DNA from: UBA9655 sp963704475
Lineage (GTDB): Bacteria > Pseudomonadota > Alphaproteobacteria > UBA9655
Length of the DNA: 64,000 nt
Direction of reading: 5' to 3'
Assembly (NCBI GenBank): GCA_963704475.1
Contig: OY969900.1
Span: forward strand, 496,001-560,000
Below the pieces are notes generated by a model that ran no database searches, had not been told where the DNA came from, and was given only the letters and a program-made list of their open reading frames with translations. The position numbers were made by a program, and so were the translations under genes. How positions within the stretch are numbered: the stretch's first letter is position 1; the number at the start of each line of letters is the position of its first letter. This document shows positions 52,980-61,985 of the stretch, in pieces.

Positions 52980-55900
52980 TTATATTTCTCGAGGGAGGTC
53001 ATTTCTGTGAGAAGGTCACTTTTAAAACTCTTAGAACTCTTGTCTTGTAGGGAAAAGAGAGAGGGGACTACCTTTGTATCACGCAAGTTTTCGACAAGAA
53101 ATTTTATATCGAGAGCGGTTTTTAGTTCGGGTGTTCTAGTTTTCAAAAGAGCTTTCCGCAATTCTGCTTGATCAACCTTATCTTCTCCAAAATTAATTAC
53201 AAATTTAACGGTATCTTTTAAAATATCTTGTATGGCGTTTGCAATGAAATTTGTATCAATAAATGTAACGTTTTCTTTGGATGAGATATCACTGTGAACC
53301 TCAAACCCAAGCTCTTTTAAATCTGCTTCAATTTTTAAGGAAAGTTCAAGAGAAGTTTTATCAGTAATAATTAATATCTTATTCTGGCTTCTTCCAGACA
53401 AATCATAATGACTGCAATGCAGCTTTAAACTTGCATCTTCAAAATCAATCCCTTGAATCATTATTTCACCTGTTGACCTCATTTCAGGACCTAAAAGGGG
53501 ATCAACTCCAGGAAATCTATGAAAAGAAAAAATAGACTTTTTAATGGCAACTCCATTCATTGAGAAACAATGCCCCAGGTTAAAGTCTGACAAAGGAACA
53601 CCCAACATAACTTGAGCTGCAATAAATGCGAGAGGAAGATGCGTTGCTTTCGCAATAAAAGGAATCGTACGGCTTGCACGAGGATTAATTTCAAGGACGT
53701 AAATATGATTATCTTTAAACGCAAATTGAATGTTAATGAGTCCTTTAATTTGAAGTTTTCGAGCAAGCTTAAGTGTATGAATCTGGAGGTTTTGCAACAC
53801 TTCTTCTGAAAGAGTTTGAGAAGGAAGAATACTTGTAGAATCTCCTGAATGAATTCCTGCTTTTTCAAAATGTTCCGTAATTCCTGCAATATAAACGTCT
53901 TTTCCATCAGAAATAGCATCCACTTCCATCTCTACGGCTTCGTCTAAAAACTCTTCAATAAGAACAGAGTGGAATTGAGAGAATTTAGTCAGGAGGAAAC
54001 TTTTTTTCAGATCTTGGAAATTGTGCACAACTTCCATAAATCTACCTCCAATGACATATGAAGGACGCAAGATTACAGGAAAGCCAATTGCCTGTGATTT
54101 TTTAAGAAGTTCTTCAGGTGTTTGAGCAATATCATTAATAGGTTGTAAAAAACCTTCCTTTGTAATGAGCTTACGACAACGCTGACGATCTTCAACAATA
54201 TCAATAGAGTCTAAGGACGTTCCCAAAATAGAAATCCCCGCTTGGTGAAGGGCATGAGCCAATTTAAGAGAGGTTTGCCCACCAAATTGAACAAAAACCC
54301 CTATGACTTGGCCGTTTTTAGATTCACAGTCAATAATATCGAGAACTTCTTCTTTCGTCAGAGGAGAAAAATAGAGACGATCCGAAGTGGTGTGATCAGT
54401 TGATACAGTTTCAGGGTTGCAGTTAATCATAATTACTTCGTAGCCCAGAGCTTTTGCGGAAGCGGCAGCGTGAACAGAACAATAATCAAATTCTATTCCT
54501 TGACCAATATGATTTGGGCCACTACCGATGATGATTACTTTTTCGCGATTTGAAGGATTAGCCTCACAAGGTTTTTCAGATGACGTATGGGGAAGATAGG
54601 TCGAATAAAAATAAGAAGTTGGGGAAAAAAATTCTGCTGCACATGTATCTACGCGACGATAGATAGGCATAATATCATATTTTCTTTGTTTTTCTTGAAT
54701 AGCACCAATAGATAATCCAGAAAGTTGTGATAGCCTTTGATTACTAAACCCTGAAGTTTTTATGTAACGTAAAAAATCTGGAGACAAATGAGACCCGTGT
54801 TCTTGAATTTGTTTTTCAATCTCAACAATCTCTTGAATTTGTCTTAAAAACCAAGGATCCCACCGACAAAAATCGTGTATTTGTTTTTCTGAGAACCCTT
54901 GCCGATAAGCTTCAGCTACATAAAGATATCGTTCAGGACAAGGCATTTTTAGATACTCTTCTATAATTTTTTTTTGTTCTAGAGAATTTTTTATAGAAAA
55001 TTTAATTTCTTCAAACCCAGTCAGGTCTGTTTCTAAAGAACGGATTGCCTTTTGGAATGATTCTTTAAATGTTCGACCAATCGCCATCACTTCTCCTACA
55101 GACTGCATAGAAGTGGAAAGAAGGGGTTTGACATCCTTAAATTTTTCAAAATCAAATCGAGGAATTTTGATCACAACATAATCAATACTCGGCTCAAAAG
55201 CTGCACTATTGTTTTGAGTGATTTCATTGGGAATTTCATCAAGAGTATACCCTACAGCAAGCTTAGCTGCTATTTTGGCAATAGGGAAACCCGTCGCTTT
55301 GGAGGCAAGTGCAGAAGAGCGAGACACTCGAGGATTCATTTCAATGATAACCATTCGCCCTGTTTTAGGATGGATAGCAAACTGCACATTAGCTCCTCCC
55401 GTCTCAACACCCGTCACTCTCATTACCTTCAAAGCAGCATCTCGCATGACTTGATACTCTTTGTCAGTCAAGGTTAAGGCAGGAGCAACTGTAATACTGT
55501 CTCCTGTATGAACTCCTATTGCATCAATATTTTCAATGGAGCAAACAATAACGCAGTTATCACGGTGATCCCTCATAACCTCCATCTCAAATTCTTTCCA
55601 CCCATAAACAGATTCTTCAATAAAAGCTTGATGAGTGGGAGAAGTTTGTAAAGCGTGCATAACGATGCTTTCAAACTCATTTAATGTATGGGCAAACCCG
55701 CTCCCTTCTCCTCCGAGCGTAAAAGAAGACCGAACAATAACGGGAAGAGAAAAATGATTGAGGACTTCCTTTGCTTCTTCAAAACTTGAAATCTCAAATC
55801 CTTTAGGGCAGGAAAGCTGATGTTTTTGCATAAGCTTATGAAATTCAGAACGATTTTCTGCTTTTTCAATTGTTTCAGGGCAAGCGCCAATCATGATAAC

Positions 55901-56236
55901 GCCCTTTCTCTCTAGAAAACCAGAGTGATAAAGCTCCATGGCTAAATTAAGAGAGGTTTGTCCTCCCATCGTTGGTAAAAGAGCATCAATTTTTTCTTTT
56001 TCAATTATTTTTTCAATAACTTTGGTTCTGAGCGGTTCAATATAGGTCGCATCGGCAATCTGTGGATCTGTCATAATGGTGGCTGGATTAGAATTGACCA
56101 GCACAACACGGTATCCTTCTTCTTTCAGAGCCTTACAAGCCTGTACGCCAGAATAATCAAATTCACAAGCTTGTCCAATGACAATGGGGCCAGAACCAAT
56201 AATAAGAATATTTTGTATATCACTTCTTCGAGGCAT
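52967..56236 (-). CDS. carB: Carbamoyl-phosphate synthase large subunit
   Basis: Makes carbamoyl phosphate from bicarbonate, ammonia and two ATP. 1089 residues with two ATP-grasp halves: GSGPIVIGQACEFDYSGVQA, PTMGGQTSLNLAMEL and EMNPRVSRSSALASKATGFP in the first; GSGPNHIGQGIEFDYCSVHA, VQFGGQTSLKLA and EINPRASRTIPFIAKATHLP in the second, then the allosteric domain. Complete. It overlaps carA by 17 bases and tag by 13. Codons are A/T-rich. It may be the cell's only carAB or a cluster-dedicated copy; pyrC, D, E and F are not near. Confidence 0.96.
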   Translation of the reverse strand: MPRRSDIQNILIIGSGPIVIGQACEFDYSGVQACKALKEEGYRVVLVNSNPATIMTDPQIADATYIEPLRTKVIEKIIEKEKIDALLPTMGGQTSLNLAMELYHSGFLERKGVIMIGACPETIEKAENRSEFHKLMQKHQLSCPKGFEISSFEEAKEVLNHFSLPVIVRSSFTLGGEGSGFAHTLNEFESIVMHALQTSPTHQAFIEESVYGWKEFEMEVMRDHRDNCVIVCSIENIDAIGVHTGDSITVAPALTLTDKEYQVMRDAALKVMRVTGVETGGANVQFAIHPKTGRMVIIEMNPRVSRSSALASKATGFPIAKIAAKLAVGYTLDEIPNEITQNNSAAFEPSIDYVVIKIPRFDFEKFKDVKPLLSTSMQSVGEVMAIGRTFKESFQKAIRSLETDLTGFEEIKFSIKNSLEQKKIIEEYLKMPCPERYLYVAEAYRQGFSEKQIHDFCRWDPWFLRQIQEIVEIEKQIQEHGSHLSPDFLRYIKTSGFSNQRLSQLSGLSIGAIQEKQRKYDIMPIYRRVDTCAAEFFSPTSYFYSTYLPHTSSEKPCEANPSNREKVIIIGSGPNHIGQGIEFDYCSVHAAASAKALGYEVIMINCNPETVSTDHTTSDRLYFSPLTKEEVLDIIDCESKNGQVIGVFVQFGGQTSLKLAHALHQAGISILGTSLDSIDIVEDRQRCRKLITKEGFLQPINDIAQTPEELLKKSQAIGFPVILRPSYVIGGRFMEVVHNFQDLKKSFLLTKFSQFHSVLIEEFLDEAVEMEVDAISDGKDVYIAGITEHFEKAGIHSGDSTSILPSQTLSEEVLQNLQIHTLKLARKLQIKGLINIQFAFKDNHIYVLEINPRASRTIPFIAKATHLPLAFIAAQVMLGVPLSDFNLGHCFSMNGVAIKKSIFSFHRFPGVDPLLGPEMRSTGEIMIQGIDFEDASLKLHCSHYDLSGRSQNKILIITDKTSLELSLKIEADLKELGFEVHSDISSKENVTFIDTNFIANAIQDILKDTVKFVINFGEDKVDQAELRKALLKTRTPELKTALDIKFLVENLRDTKVVPSLFSLQDKSSKSFKSDLLTEMTSLEKYKCKR

Positions 56237-57410
56237 GTATCCTCATAAGATCAATAAATTCATCAAAAAGATACTTCGTATCATGTGCCCCTGGTGAAGC
56301 TTCAGGGTGGAATTGAACGGCAACAACTGGTTTATCTAAGATCTTAAACCCTTCAAGAGTTCCATCAAAAAGCGAACGATAAGTAGCAATAAGATTGTTA
56401 GGTAAAGAATTTTCTTCAACCACAAACTCATGATTTTGAGAAGTAATAGCAATTTTATTCGTCATAAGATCTTTCACTGGATGATTAATCCCATGATGTC
56501 CACAGTTAAGTTGTTTAATCTTTGCCCCAAAAATTAAGGCTAAGAGTTGATAGCCTAAGCAAATACCAAAAATAGGAATTTCTTGTTGCAAAAGAGTTTT
56601 AATTGTTTCTCTTACACTCATGCTAATAGCTCGTGGATCTCCAGGACCATTAGACAGAATAACTCCATCTATTTGTGCATCTATTAATTCTTGAATAGAA
56701 ACATTTGGGGGAAAAATATTACAAAGGACACCGCGTGAGGTTAAGCTTTTCAAAATATTTGATTTAACACCAAAATCAAAAACGGCTACTTTGTATTCCA
56801 AAGGTGCTTTTTTTGTTCTTTTCCACTCCGTTGTTTCCCAAGTAGAGGGATTGGCTCCCCCTGTTTGCAGCGTAAGATTGCTGCCAGAAATAGCTGCCGT
56901 TCTAGAGGCTTCTAATGCCAATTGTCGAAGCTGTTTCTCTATTACAGGACCTTGAATGGAGTGGATTTTTCCTTTGATAGGCGTTGAAGAGGCTACAATT
57001 TTTTTGATCAGCGTGCGTGTATCAGCACCATAAAGTCCCCCTATTTTCTTGTGAAGAAGATAACTCAGAAATGAAGACTCAGCCCGGAAATTTGAAGGAT
57101 CAGTTGGCACATCACCGATTATAATGCCATTCAGATAACTCTTTGCCGATTCTTCATCATCTTCATTAACACCTGCATTGCCAATATGAGGAAAAGAAAA
57201 AACAACGATTTGCTGCGCATAGGATGGGTCAGAAATAACTTCTTGATACCCAGTTATTCCTGTATTAAAGCAAATTTCACCACTTACATCAGAAGTATGT
57301 GGAAAAAGTTGTCCATAAAAATAAGATCCATCTTCTAAAACCAAGACTCCTGTGAGTTTATAAGATGATGAACTTTTTGAAGATATGTTATTATATAAAT
57401 TCAATACCAC
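56220..57410 (-). CDS. carA: Carbamoyl-phosphate synthase small (glutaminase) subunit
   Basis: Supplies ammonia from glutamine to CarB. 396 residues; the class I glutamine amidotransferase triad is visible as Cys284 in GICLGYQLL, His368 and Glu370 in VQFHPEASPG. CFNTGITGYQEVISDPSYA marks the N-terminal domain. The start is GTG at 57410, since no ATG occurs near the N-terminus in this frame; AGGGG lies 11 bases upstream. 14 bases separate it from the upstream ArsR-type gene. Confidence 0.95.
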   Translation of the reverse strand: MVLNLYNNISSKSSSSYKLTGVLVLEDGSYFYGQLFPHTSDVSGEICFNTGITGYQEVISDPSYAQQIVVFSFPHIGNAGVNEDDEESAKSYLNGIIIGDVPTDPSNFRAESSFLSYLLHKKIGGLYGADTRTLIKKIVASSTPIKGKIHSIQGPVIEKQLRQLALEASRTAAISGSNLTLQTGGANPSTWETTEWKRTKKAPLEYKVAVFDFGVKSNILKSLTSRGVLCNIFPPNVSIQELIDAQIDGVILSNGPGDPRAISMSVRETIKTLLQQEIPIFGICLGYQLLALIFGAKIKQLNCGHHGINHPVKDLMTNKIAITSQNHEFVVEENSLPNNLIATYRSLFDGTLEGFKILDKPVVAVQFHPEASPGAHDTKYLFDEFIDLMRIHASKK

Positions 57411-57424
57411 AACATTATTTTCCC

Positions 57425-58093
57425 CTACGTAAGTGCCGGAGTTTCTTTATGAACGAAGTTGTTGTTTATGAGATCAATCTCAAAATATTTTTTAAACATT
57501 TTACTTCCTTTTTCTGTAATAGTAACTGTGCGGCAACCAGGTTGACGAGAGATCCAATTGTTGCAAAAAAAGTAATTTGTGATTGCTTTGCCCAGGGCTC
57601 CTGCTAAGTGATAAGATCTCTCAGATCTATCTAAGCAAAGTTTTCCTAAACAGTTACTATTTAAAATAAGACCAATTTTTTGAAATTCTTTGGTACCTTT
57701 TTCTGTGATGATACAAAGAGGGGTATCTATTGTTATTAGGTCTAGTTCTATTAAGTGATTATAAAAAAGAACTCCTACTTTCCCTGCTAAATGCCAATAG
57801 CAAGTTCGAGCGAAATCAGAATTCTTTGTAAAAGTTTTGACAAACTCACGATCATCTCTCTTTTCTATGTTAGTATGCTTTTCTTTATTTAAGAGATAAT
57901 ACTTATGTCCCCCATAAATTTCGATAGAAAGAATTTCATTGTTTACTAATTGAGCCAAAAGTGGTTTAATTTTCTTAAGGCAGACCTTTGTAACTCTAGA
58001 AATTTCAGTAGCAGGCAACGCAGTCACAGTTTGTAGGGTAAAAAAAACCTTCTCTTTTATTGTGTCATGGTTAATATTTTTTTTGTTGCACAA
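57425..58093 (-). CDS. ArsR-type winged-helix regulator
   Basis: 222 residues. The N-terminal 75 form a winged helix (VTALPATEISRVTKVCLKKI, KPLLAQLVNNEILSIEIYGG, HKYYLL); the C-terminal part has the marks of a large ArsR-like subgroup, ARTCYWHLAGKVGVLFYNHL and CLDRSERSYHLAGALGKAIT. The usual conserved Cys, His and Trp/Arg positions suggest a ligand- or metal-sensing pocket. As the only intact DNA-binding protein inside the operon, it is a good candidate for the protein that binds the CTACGTA-N5-TACGTAG operators. It lies between the transcarbamylase and carA genes. Confidence 0.8.
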   Translation of the reverse strand: MCNKKNINHDTIKEKVFFTLQTVTALPATEISRVTKVCLKKIKPLLAQLVNNEILSIEIYGGHKYYLLNKEKHTNIEKRDDREFVKTFTKNSDFARTCYWHLAGKVGVLFYNHLIELDLITIDTPLCIITEKGTKEFQKIGLILNSNCLGKLCLDRSERSYHLAGALGKAITNYFFCNNWISRQPGCRTVTITEKGSKMFKKYFEIDLINNNFVHKETPALT

Positions 58094-58135
58094 TGAAATT
58101 ATTCCTTTTTCATAATTAATCTTAAATATTTTAAT

Positions 58136-59077
58136 TTAACTTTTTTTGTTGTTGTTTATTAATTCATCCAGCAAAGTCATCCTCATAAAGATAGAGTTTC
58201 TTACCTGCTGAAAATACAAAAATTGAGGCAAATCATCTAGAGTGGGAGGCATTTCATCAAGACGTGGTCCAGGGTGTAAGATAGGCACGCACCTTCCAAC
58301 ACTTTCTATCTTTTCTTTAGTTATTCGATAGCAATCAGGAACAGGAATATTTTTTAATTCTATCATATCTGTTGCTCTGTTTAGGTCAGGTATATTAATC
58401 GGATGCATTTCAATAACGTCAGCTTTTTCAAGCAAATCTATTATATCATGACATATTTTCCACTGAATATGTGAATTCGAGAGAAGCACGTTTGTTTCAT
58501 CTGGTAGATCCATCTTAAATGGGAGCAAAAATAAAATCTCTTTAATTTTGAATTGGCTTAATCCTATCAAAAGAGATCGCATTACACGCGTTGATGGACT
58601 GCCAACCAAACCAATGCACTTTCCATCTAAACCTCCCAAATATCTATGAATAGTCCATAGATCAGTCAGAGCTTGCGTTGGGTGCTCATTTGAGCCATCT
58701 CCTCCATTAATAAGAGGTACAGGGGAAAATTTTTTCATCCTTTCTATTGAATTGGATTCAAAATGACGTATGATTATGCAATCAACCATTTGCCCCACCA
58801 CTCTCACCGCATCTTCAAGTGTTTCTTTAAAAAAATCTCCAGAACGTGTTGTTTTTACATCGCAAAAACCTAAATTCTTTCCCCCTAGATTTAACATTGC
58901 TGTCTCAAAGCTTAGGCGTGTTCGCGTACTTGCCTGAAAAAAAATCAGTCCCAATTTTTTATTATGTAATATTTGGGTAGATTTATTTTGTTCTGTATTT
59001 AGCAGGACTTCTGAACGACGAAAAAAGCGCTCTATAGTTTCCCTCTCTATCTCTCTCATAGATGTAATGTGTTTCAT
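58136..59077 (-). CDS. Divergent aspartate-carbamoyltransferase-like enzyme
   Basis: Transcarbamylase fold, 313 residues from ATG 59077 (TTG 59092 also possible). The carbamoyl-phosphate site is complete: STRTR at 50-54, HPTQ at 132-135, Arg164, HPGPR at 268-272. Aspartate-binding positions are not: the R-x-Q of the M-x-R-x-Q-x-E-R motif is replaced by HPIN (225-228), and the 80s-loop Lys-Gly-Glu-Thr reads FKET (83-86). FYFQQxxN-type C-terminus is kept (YFQQVRNSIFMR). It therefore probably carbamoylates a different amine, making a ureido compound. Two bases from the upstream ankyrin stop if TTG is used. Confidence 0.85.
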   Translation of the reverse strand: MKHITSMREIERETIERFFRRSEVLLNTEQNKSTQILHNKKLGLIFFQASTRTRLSFETAMLNLGGKNLGFCDVKTTRSGDFFKETLEDAVRVVGQMVDCIIIRHFESNSIERMKKFSPVPLINGGDGSNEHPTQALTDLWTIHRYLGGLDGKCIGLVGSPSTRVMRSLLIGLSQFKIKEILFLLPFKMDLPDETNVLLSNSHIQWKICHDIIDLLEKADVIEMHPINIPDLNRATDMIELKNIPVPDCYRITKEKIESVGRCVPILHPGPRLDEMPPTLDDLPQFLYFQQVRNSIFMRMTLLDELINNNKKS

Positions 59078-59094
59078 AGGAAGGACTTTCAAAT

Positions 59095-59715
59095 CTAACT
59101 ACTTTCACAAGATTTTTTAGAGGTAAGTTCAGTTGCATAACTTTTTAATTGATCACGCAAAATTTTAACTTCTCGCTGAAGATCTAATAATTGTCTTAGT
59201 CGAATCCTACGGCTTTTTTGAATGAACCACGCAGCAAGCATGGGATCTACTATGTCTATAGCAGTTTTATCATCATTATTTTTCAAATGTTCATCTATAC
59301 CTTCCTCAAGAAGAGCGCTGGCTATATCACGATGATCAGCCATCATCGCATGGTGTAGCAAGGTGTTCCCACTATAATCCGTTGAACAGCAATCAACTCC
59401 CAGTTTTAAACAAGTTAAAGCTAAGTTTTTATCTCCTCTCTTTACAGCAGAAAACGCTAGTTCAGTTAGGGAAGTTGGCTTCCAACCAAGAGGTTTTTGT
59501 AATTGTATAATTTCATACAATTGAGTCCCTAGGATATTAATAAGTGCCTCAAGGATTTCAACAGACCCATATTGGCAAGCATATTGAAATGGTGTGTAAT
59601 TATTTTTGTCAGATTCAAAAAAAATTTCCTCTAGATCTTTACTTGAAAGTGTAGAAAGATATGATTCGTTATTTTTAATTGCATCTGCAAGTTTTTGAAG
59701 TGTTTCTACTGTCAT
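59095..59715 (-). CDS. Ankyrin-repeat protein
   Basis: 206 residues with about four ankyrin repeats: NNYTPFQYACQYGSVEILEA, SLTELAFSAVKRGDKNLALT, GNTLLHHAMMADHRDIASAL and the partial NDDKTAIDIVDPMLAAWF. A basic coiled coil closes it (RRIRLRQLLDLQREVKILRD). No signal peptide or enzyme domain. GAGGA precedes the ATG. Ankyrin proteins of intracellular bacteria are often host-directed effectors, but its placement inside a tight metabolic operon suggests a scaffolding or regulatory part instead. Confidence 0.85.
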   Translation of the reverse strand: MTVETLQKLADAIKNNESYLSTLSSKDLEEIFFESDKNNYTPFQYACQYGSVEILEALINILGTQLYEIIQLQKPLGWKPTSLTELAFSAVKRGDKNLALTCLKLGVDCCSTDYSGNTLLHHAMMADHRDIASALLEEGIDEHLKNNDDKTAIDIVDPMLAAWFIQKSRRIRLRQLLDLQREVKILRDQLKSYATELTSKKSCESS

Positions 59716-59745
59716 AAAATTTTCCTCATAATGTAAGTGTTAATT

Positions 59746-60633
59746 TTAATCATTCCACCATTTTCCATGAACAAGTCTTGCATTCCACGTTAGTGCATCA
59801 AACATTGCATATCCTGGTTGTACTGGTAATTGAGCTGCTCCTGGCAATTGATCAAGTTCTGTAATAGCAAGAGCTAATCTCTCTACTAAAATGCCTTGTG
59901 CTAAAGGAGGGCATCCAGCAAAAATCGGACATGTTTTTTGATCTACAAGCCAATGAGTTAGCATCTTATTATTAGGAAAAGTTGGCATTTCTGGAATAAA
60001 TCTTTCCACTAAGCGCTGACGTGCTTCCATTGTTGTTACTGGTTCATCCGGCAATCCAAAAACCTCTTCAACAGGCATACTGTTTTTAGTATATTTGTAG
60101 ACGAATACTCTGTGCCCTATAACAGGTGTGCATAACATAAATTTGCACTGATCTGATTTTCTGAAAGCTCTATGTAAAGCGTAGCGAGCAGGTATATTAT
60201 AAAATTCTATTTTATCCATTACATAATCGCAGCCTTTTACAAACTCATCAGCATTTTTTGAAGTAATTCCTTCAGAATAAACTTCTATGTTAGCTGTGCG
60301 CGTTATGTCATGAATGATTTCAGCAACGACCATAGCTTTGTTTCGCCCTATATTGCCAACTGTTGCTCCTAATTGACGATTAATGTTAGAAAGCTCGAAT
60401 GTATCAGGATCTGCTAACTTCAAATTACGGACTCCCAAACGAATTAAACGCTCTGCAACAGAGCCACCAATTCCACCACAACCGGCAATACCAATGACTG
60501 AATCTCTTAACTTGATTTGTCGGTCACGCTGTTCTTTCTCGGTGTTCCCAAGCCATCCTAAGTTTCTATTGATACTCTCCCAATATTGAGCATCGTCGTA
60601 GTGTCCACTAAATTTTTCTCTTGAATTTTCCAT
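59746..60633 (-). CDS. ThiF/MoeB/E1-like adenylyltransferase
   Basis: 295 residues of the E1-like superfamily, which activates a C-terminal carboxylate with ATP. Nucleotide motif GCGGIGGSVAERLIRLGV at 51-68, acidic DPD at 75-77, the adenylation Arg/Gln in NINRQLGATVG, Lys99, and Asp140 in CDYVMDKIEF are all present. A conserved catalytic Cys is not obvious; a C-x4-C (CPIFAGC) lies near 235. Relatives adenylate small sulphur carriers (ThiS, MoaD) or peptides (microcin C MccB). No sulphur carrier is encoded nearby, so a peptide or amino acid substrate is possible. Confidence 0.85.
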   Translation of the reverse strand: MENSREKFSGHYDDAQYWESINRNLGWLGNTEKEQRDRQIKLRDSVIGIAGCGGIGGSVAERLIRLGVRNLKLADPDTFELSNINRQLGATVGNIGRNKAMVVAEIIHDITRTANIEVYSEGITSKNADEFVKGCDYVMDKIEFYNIPARYALHRAFRKSDQCKFMLCTPVIGHRVFVYKYTKNSMPVEEVFGLPDEPVTTMEARQRLVERFIPEMPTFPNNKMLTHWLVDQKTCPIFAGCPPLAQGILVERLALAITELDQLPGAAQLPVQPGYAMFDALTWNARLVHGKWWND

Positions 60634-60668
60634 GTTTTTTCCTTTACTAGTTAATAAAATTAATTTTT

Positions 60669-61826
60669 CTAATTTTTATTTTTTCTATATGAAGCTTCTG
60701 TGTTATGCGGAAATCTTTTAGTTAACTCATAATCAGTTGTAGCAAATATTTTTAAATCCTCAGCTCCATCATTGATTGTTTGATGCGAAATCCATCGCGG
60801 CACATGCACTATATTTCCGTTTTTTACTTCTATATTTTTATCTCCAATAATCACCTTTCCTTGACCAGATATTACATAAAAGATAGATTCGTGTGCGTGA
60901 CTATGACGTTCATTTCTGCATCCAGGAGGAATCACGAGTACTCTAGGGTCAAATACATCAGAGAAAATTGGCAAGCGATCAACACGAAATTTGATGTTTA
61001 AAAGTGGATCTTCATTTGTATAAAGAAGATTAGATATTTGATTAACATCATAGACATGCTTATTCATAGAAATAGGTGGGAATTTAAAATCAGATGACGG
61101 GAAGTTAATGTTATTAATTACATTTTCTATTTTTTTATTTTGTATACTCGTATATAAATTAGTAAAAAACTCATTTCTAAGGTTTAAAGCATAGATAATA
61201 GAGTTTTGACATTTTTCAAACCATCCGTCTTCTTGATGATAAGAGCTCATCATCTCTTTTAAAATTTCTGCATGTTCATCATCACAAGCGATGTGTATAT
61301 TGAAGAAATTAAGGTGCTTATCTTGGATCCCTGCTTTTAGCAGTCCATTTTTCATGATGGTATAAAGCCTAGAAACAATACCCTCTGTACCGTATGATAA
61401 AAAAGCTGCGCATTGTATTGCATCTGACTCAAGGCAATATCTGAGAGATTCTCCAAAAAAATATTTCGTATAACTTTCATAACGAATTTCCTCTAATGAT
61501 AAGGACAATCCTTCTTTTAAGAACTTTCTATAAATTTCAACATGTCGATCTTCAATTTTGAGAGCTCCGCCTTCCTCCCATAAATTTCTGGACAGTTGAG
61601 CTCTATAATAATCGTTGTTACATTTAAGCAACAACGATGCCAATAGTTTTGTGAAGTTATAAGAATAGTAATAATACTGAGAATATATAAATTTTATTTC
61701 GTCAACATTTAAAAATCCTTTTTTAAATAACTTAATGAGTGGATTGTTCCAAAATATGTGGTTACGTTGTATCGTTAGTAAATTTTCTAACTGTGTATAA
61801 GTGTTGTCTTTTTTATTTAATTTCAT
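60669..61826 (-). CDS. Heme-oxygenase-like diiron oxidase fused to a cupin (SznF-like architecture)
   Basis: 385 residues from ATG 61826, chosen over TTG 61844 because GAGGT precedes it. The first 230 residues are a TenA/PqqC/CADD-type HDO domain with the full ligand set: Glu84/85 and His95 (E-x9-H), Glu148 in YGTEGI, and His178, Asp182, His185 in HIACDDEH (H-x3-D-x2-H). Residues about 290-375 are a cupin with His308, His310, Glu313 and His348 in RHSHAHES and PRWISHQTIN. This HDO-then-cupin order is that of SznF, which builds the N-nitrosourea of streptozotocin, though SznF is longer at the N-terminus. First gene of the eight-gene operon. Confidence 0.88.
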   Translation of the reverse strand: MKLNKKDNTYTQLENLLTIQRNHIFWNNPLIKLFKKGFLNVDEIKFIYSQYYYYSYNFTKLLASLLLKCNNDYYRAQLSRNLWEEGGALKIEDRHVEIYRKFLKEGLSLSLEEIRYESYTKYFFGESLRYCLESDAIQCAAFLSYGTEGIVSRLYTIMKNGLLKAGIQDKHLNFFNIHIACDDEHAEILKEMMSSYHQEDGWFEKCQNSIIYALNLRNEFFTNLYTSIQNKKIENVINNINFPSSDFKFPPISMNKHVYDVNQISNLLYTNEDPLLNIKFRVDRLPIFSDVFDPRVLVIPPGCRNERHSHAHESIFYVISGQGKVIIGDKNIEVKNGNIVHVPRWISHQTINDGAEDLKIFATTDYELTKRFPHNTEASYRKNKN

Positions 61827-61894
61827 CTTAGATCTCGACCTCAAAGCAAAGCTATTAACGTTGAGCCAATCCTCCAGTTTTTAAGTGGGTATGA

Positions 61895-61905
61895 ACATAC
61901 GTAAA
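61895..61905 (-). promoter_or_regulatory. Second shared 11-mer, right copy
   Basis: Minus-strand TTTACGTATGT, 118 bases after the right operator, mirroring 50353-50363. Followed by the near-palindrome GTATGAACATAC (61889-61900). Confidence 0.45.
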
Positions 61906-61985
61906 AATATAGTAGATTGCGTCAAGAGCTTCTTCGTTCAGCAAAAAAGCAAATAAAAATAATAGGTTGCTGGGCTTTTATTTCC

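Noticed and set aside
52967..59077. Treating carAB and the pyrB-like gene as an ordinary pyrimidine operon
   Set aside because: The transcarbamylase has lost its aspartate-binding residues, no pyrC/D/E/F is near, and the genes are interleaved with HDO-cupin, ThiF-like, ankyrin and tag.
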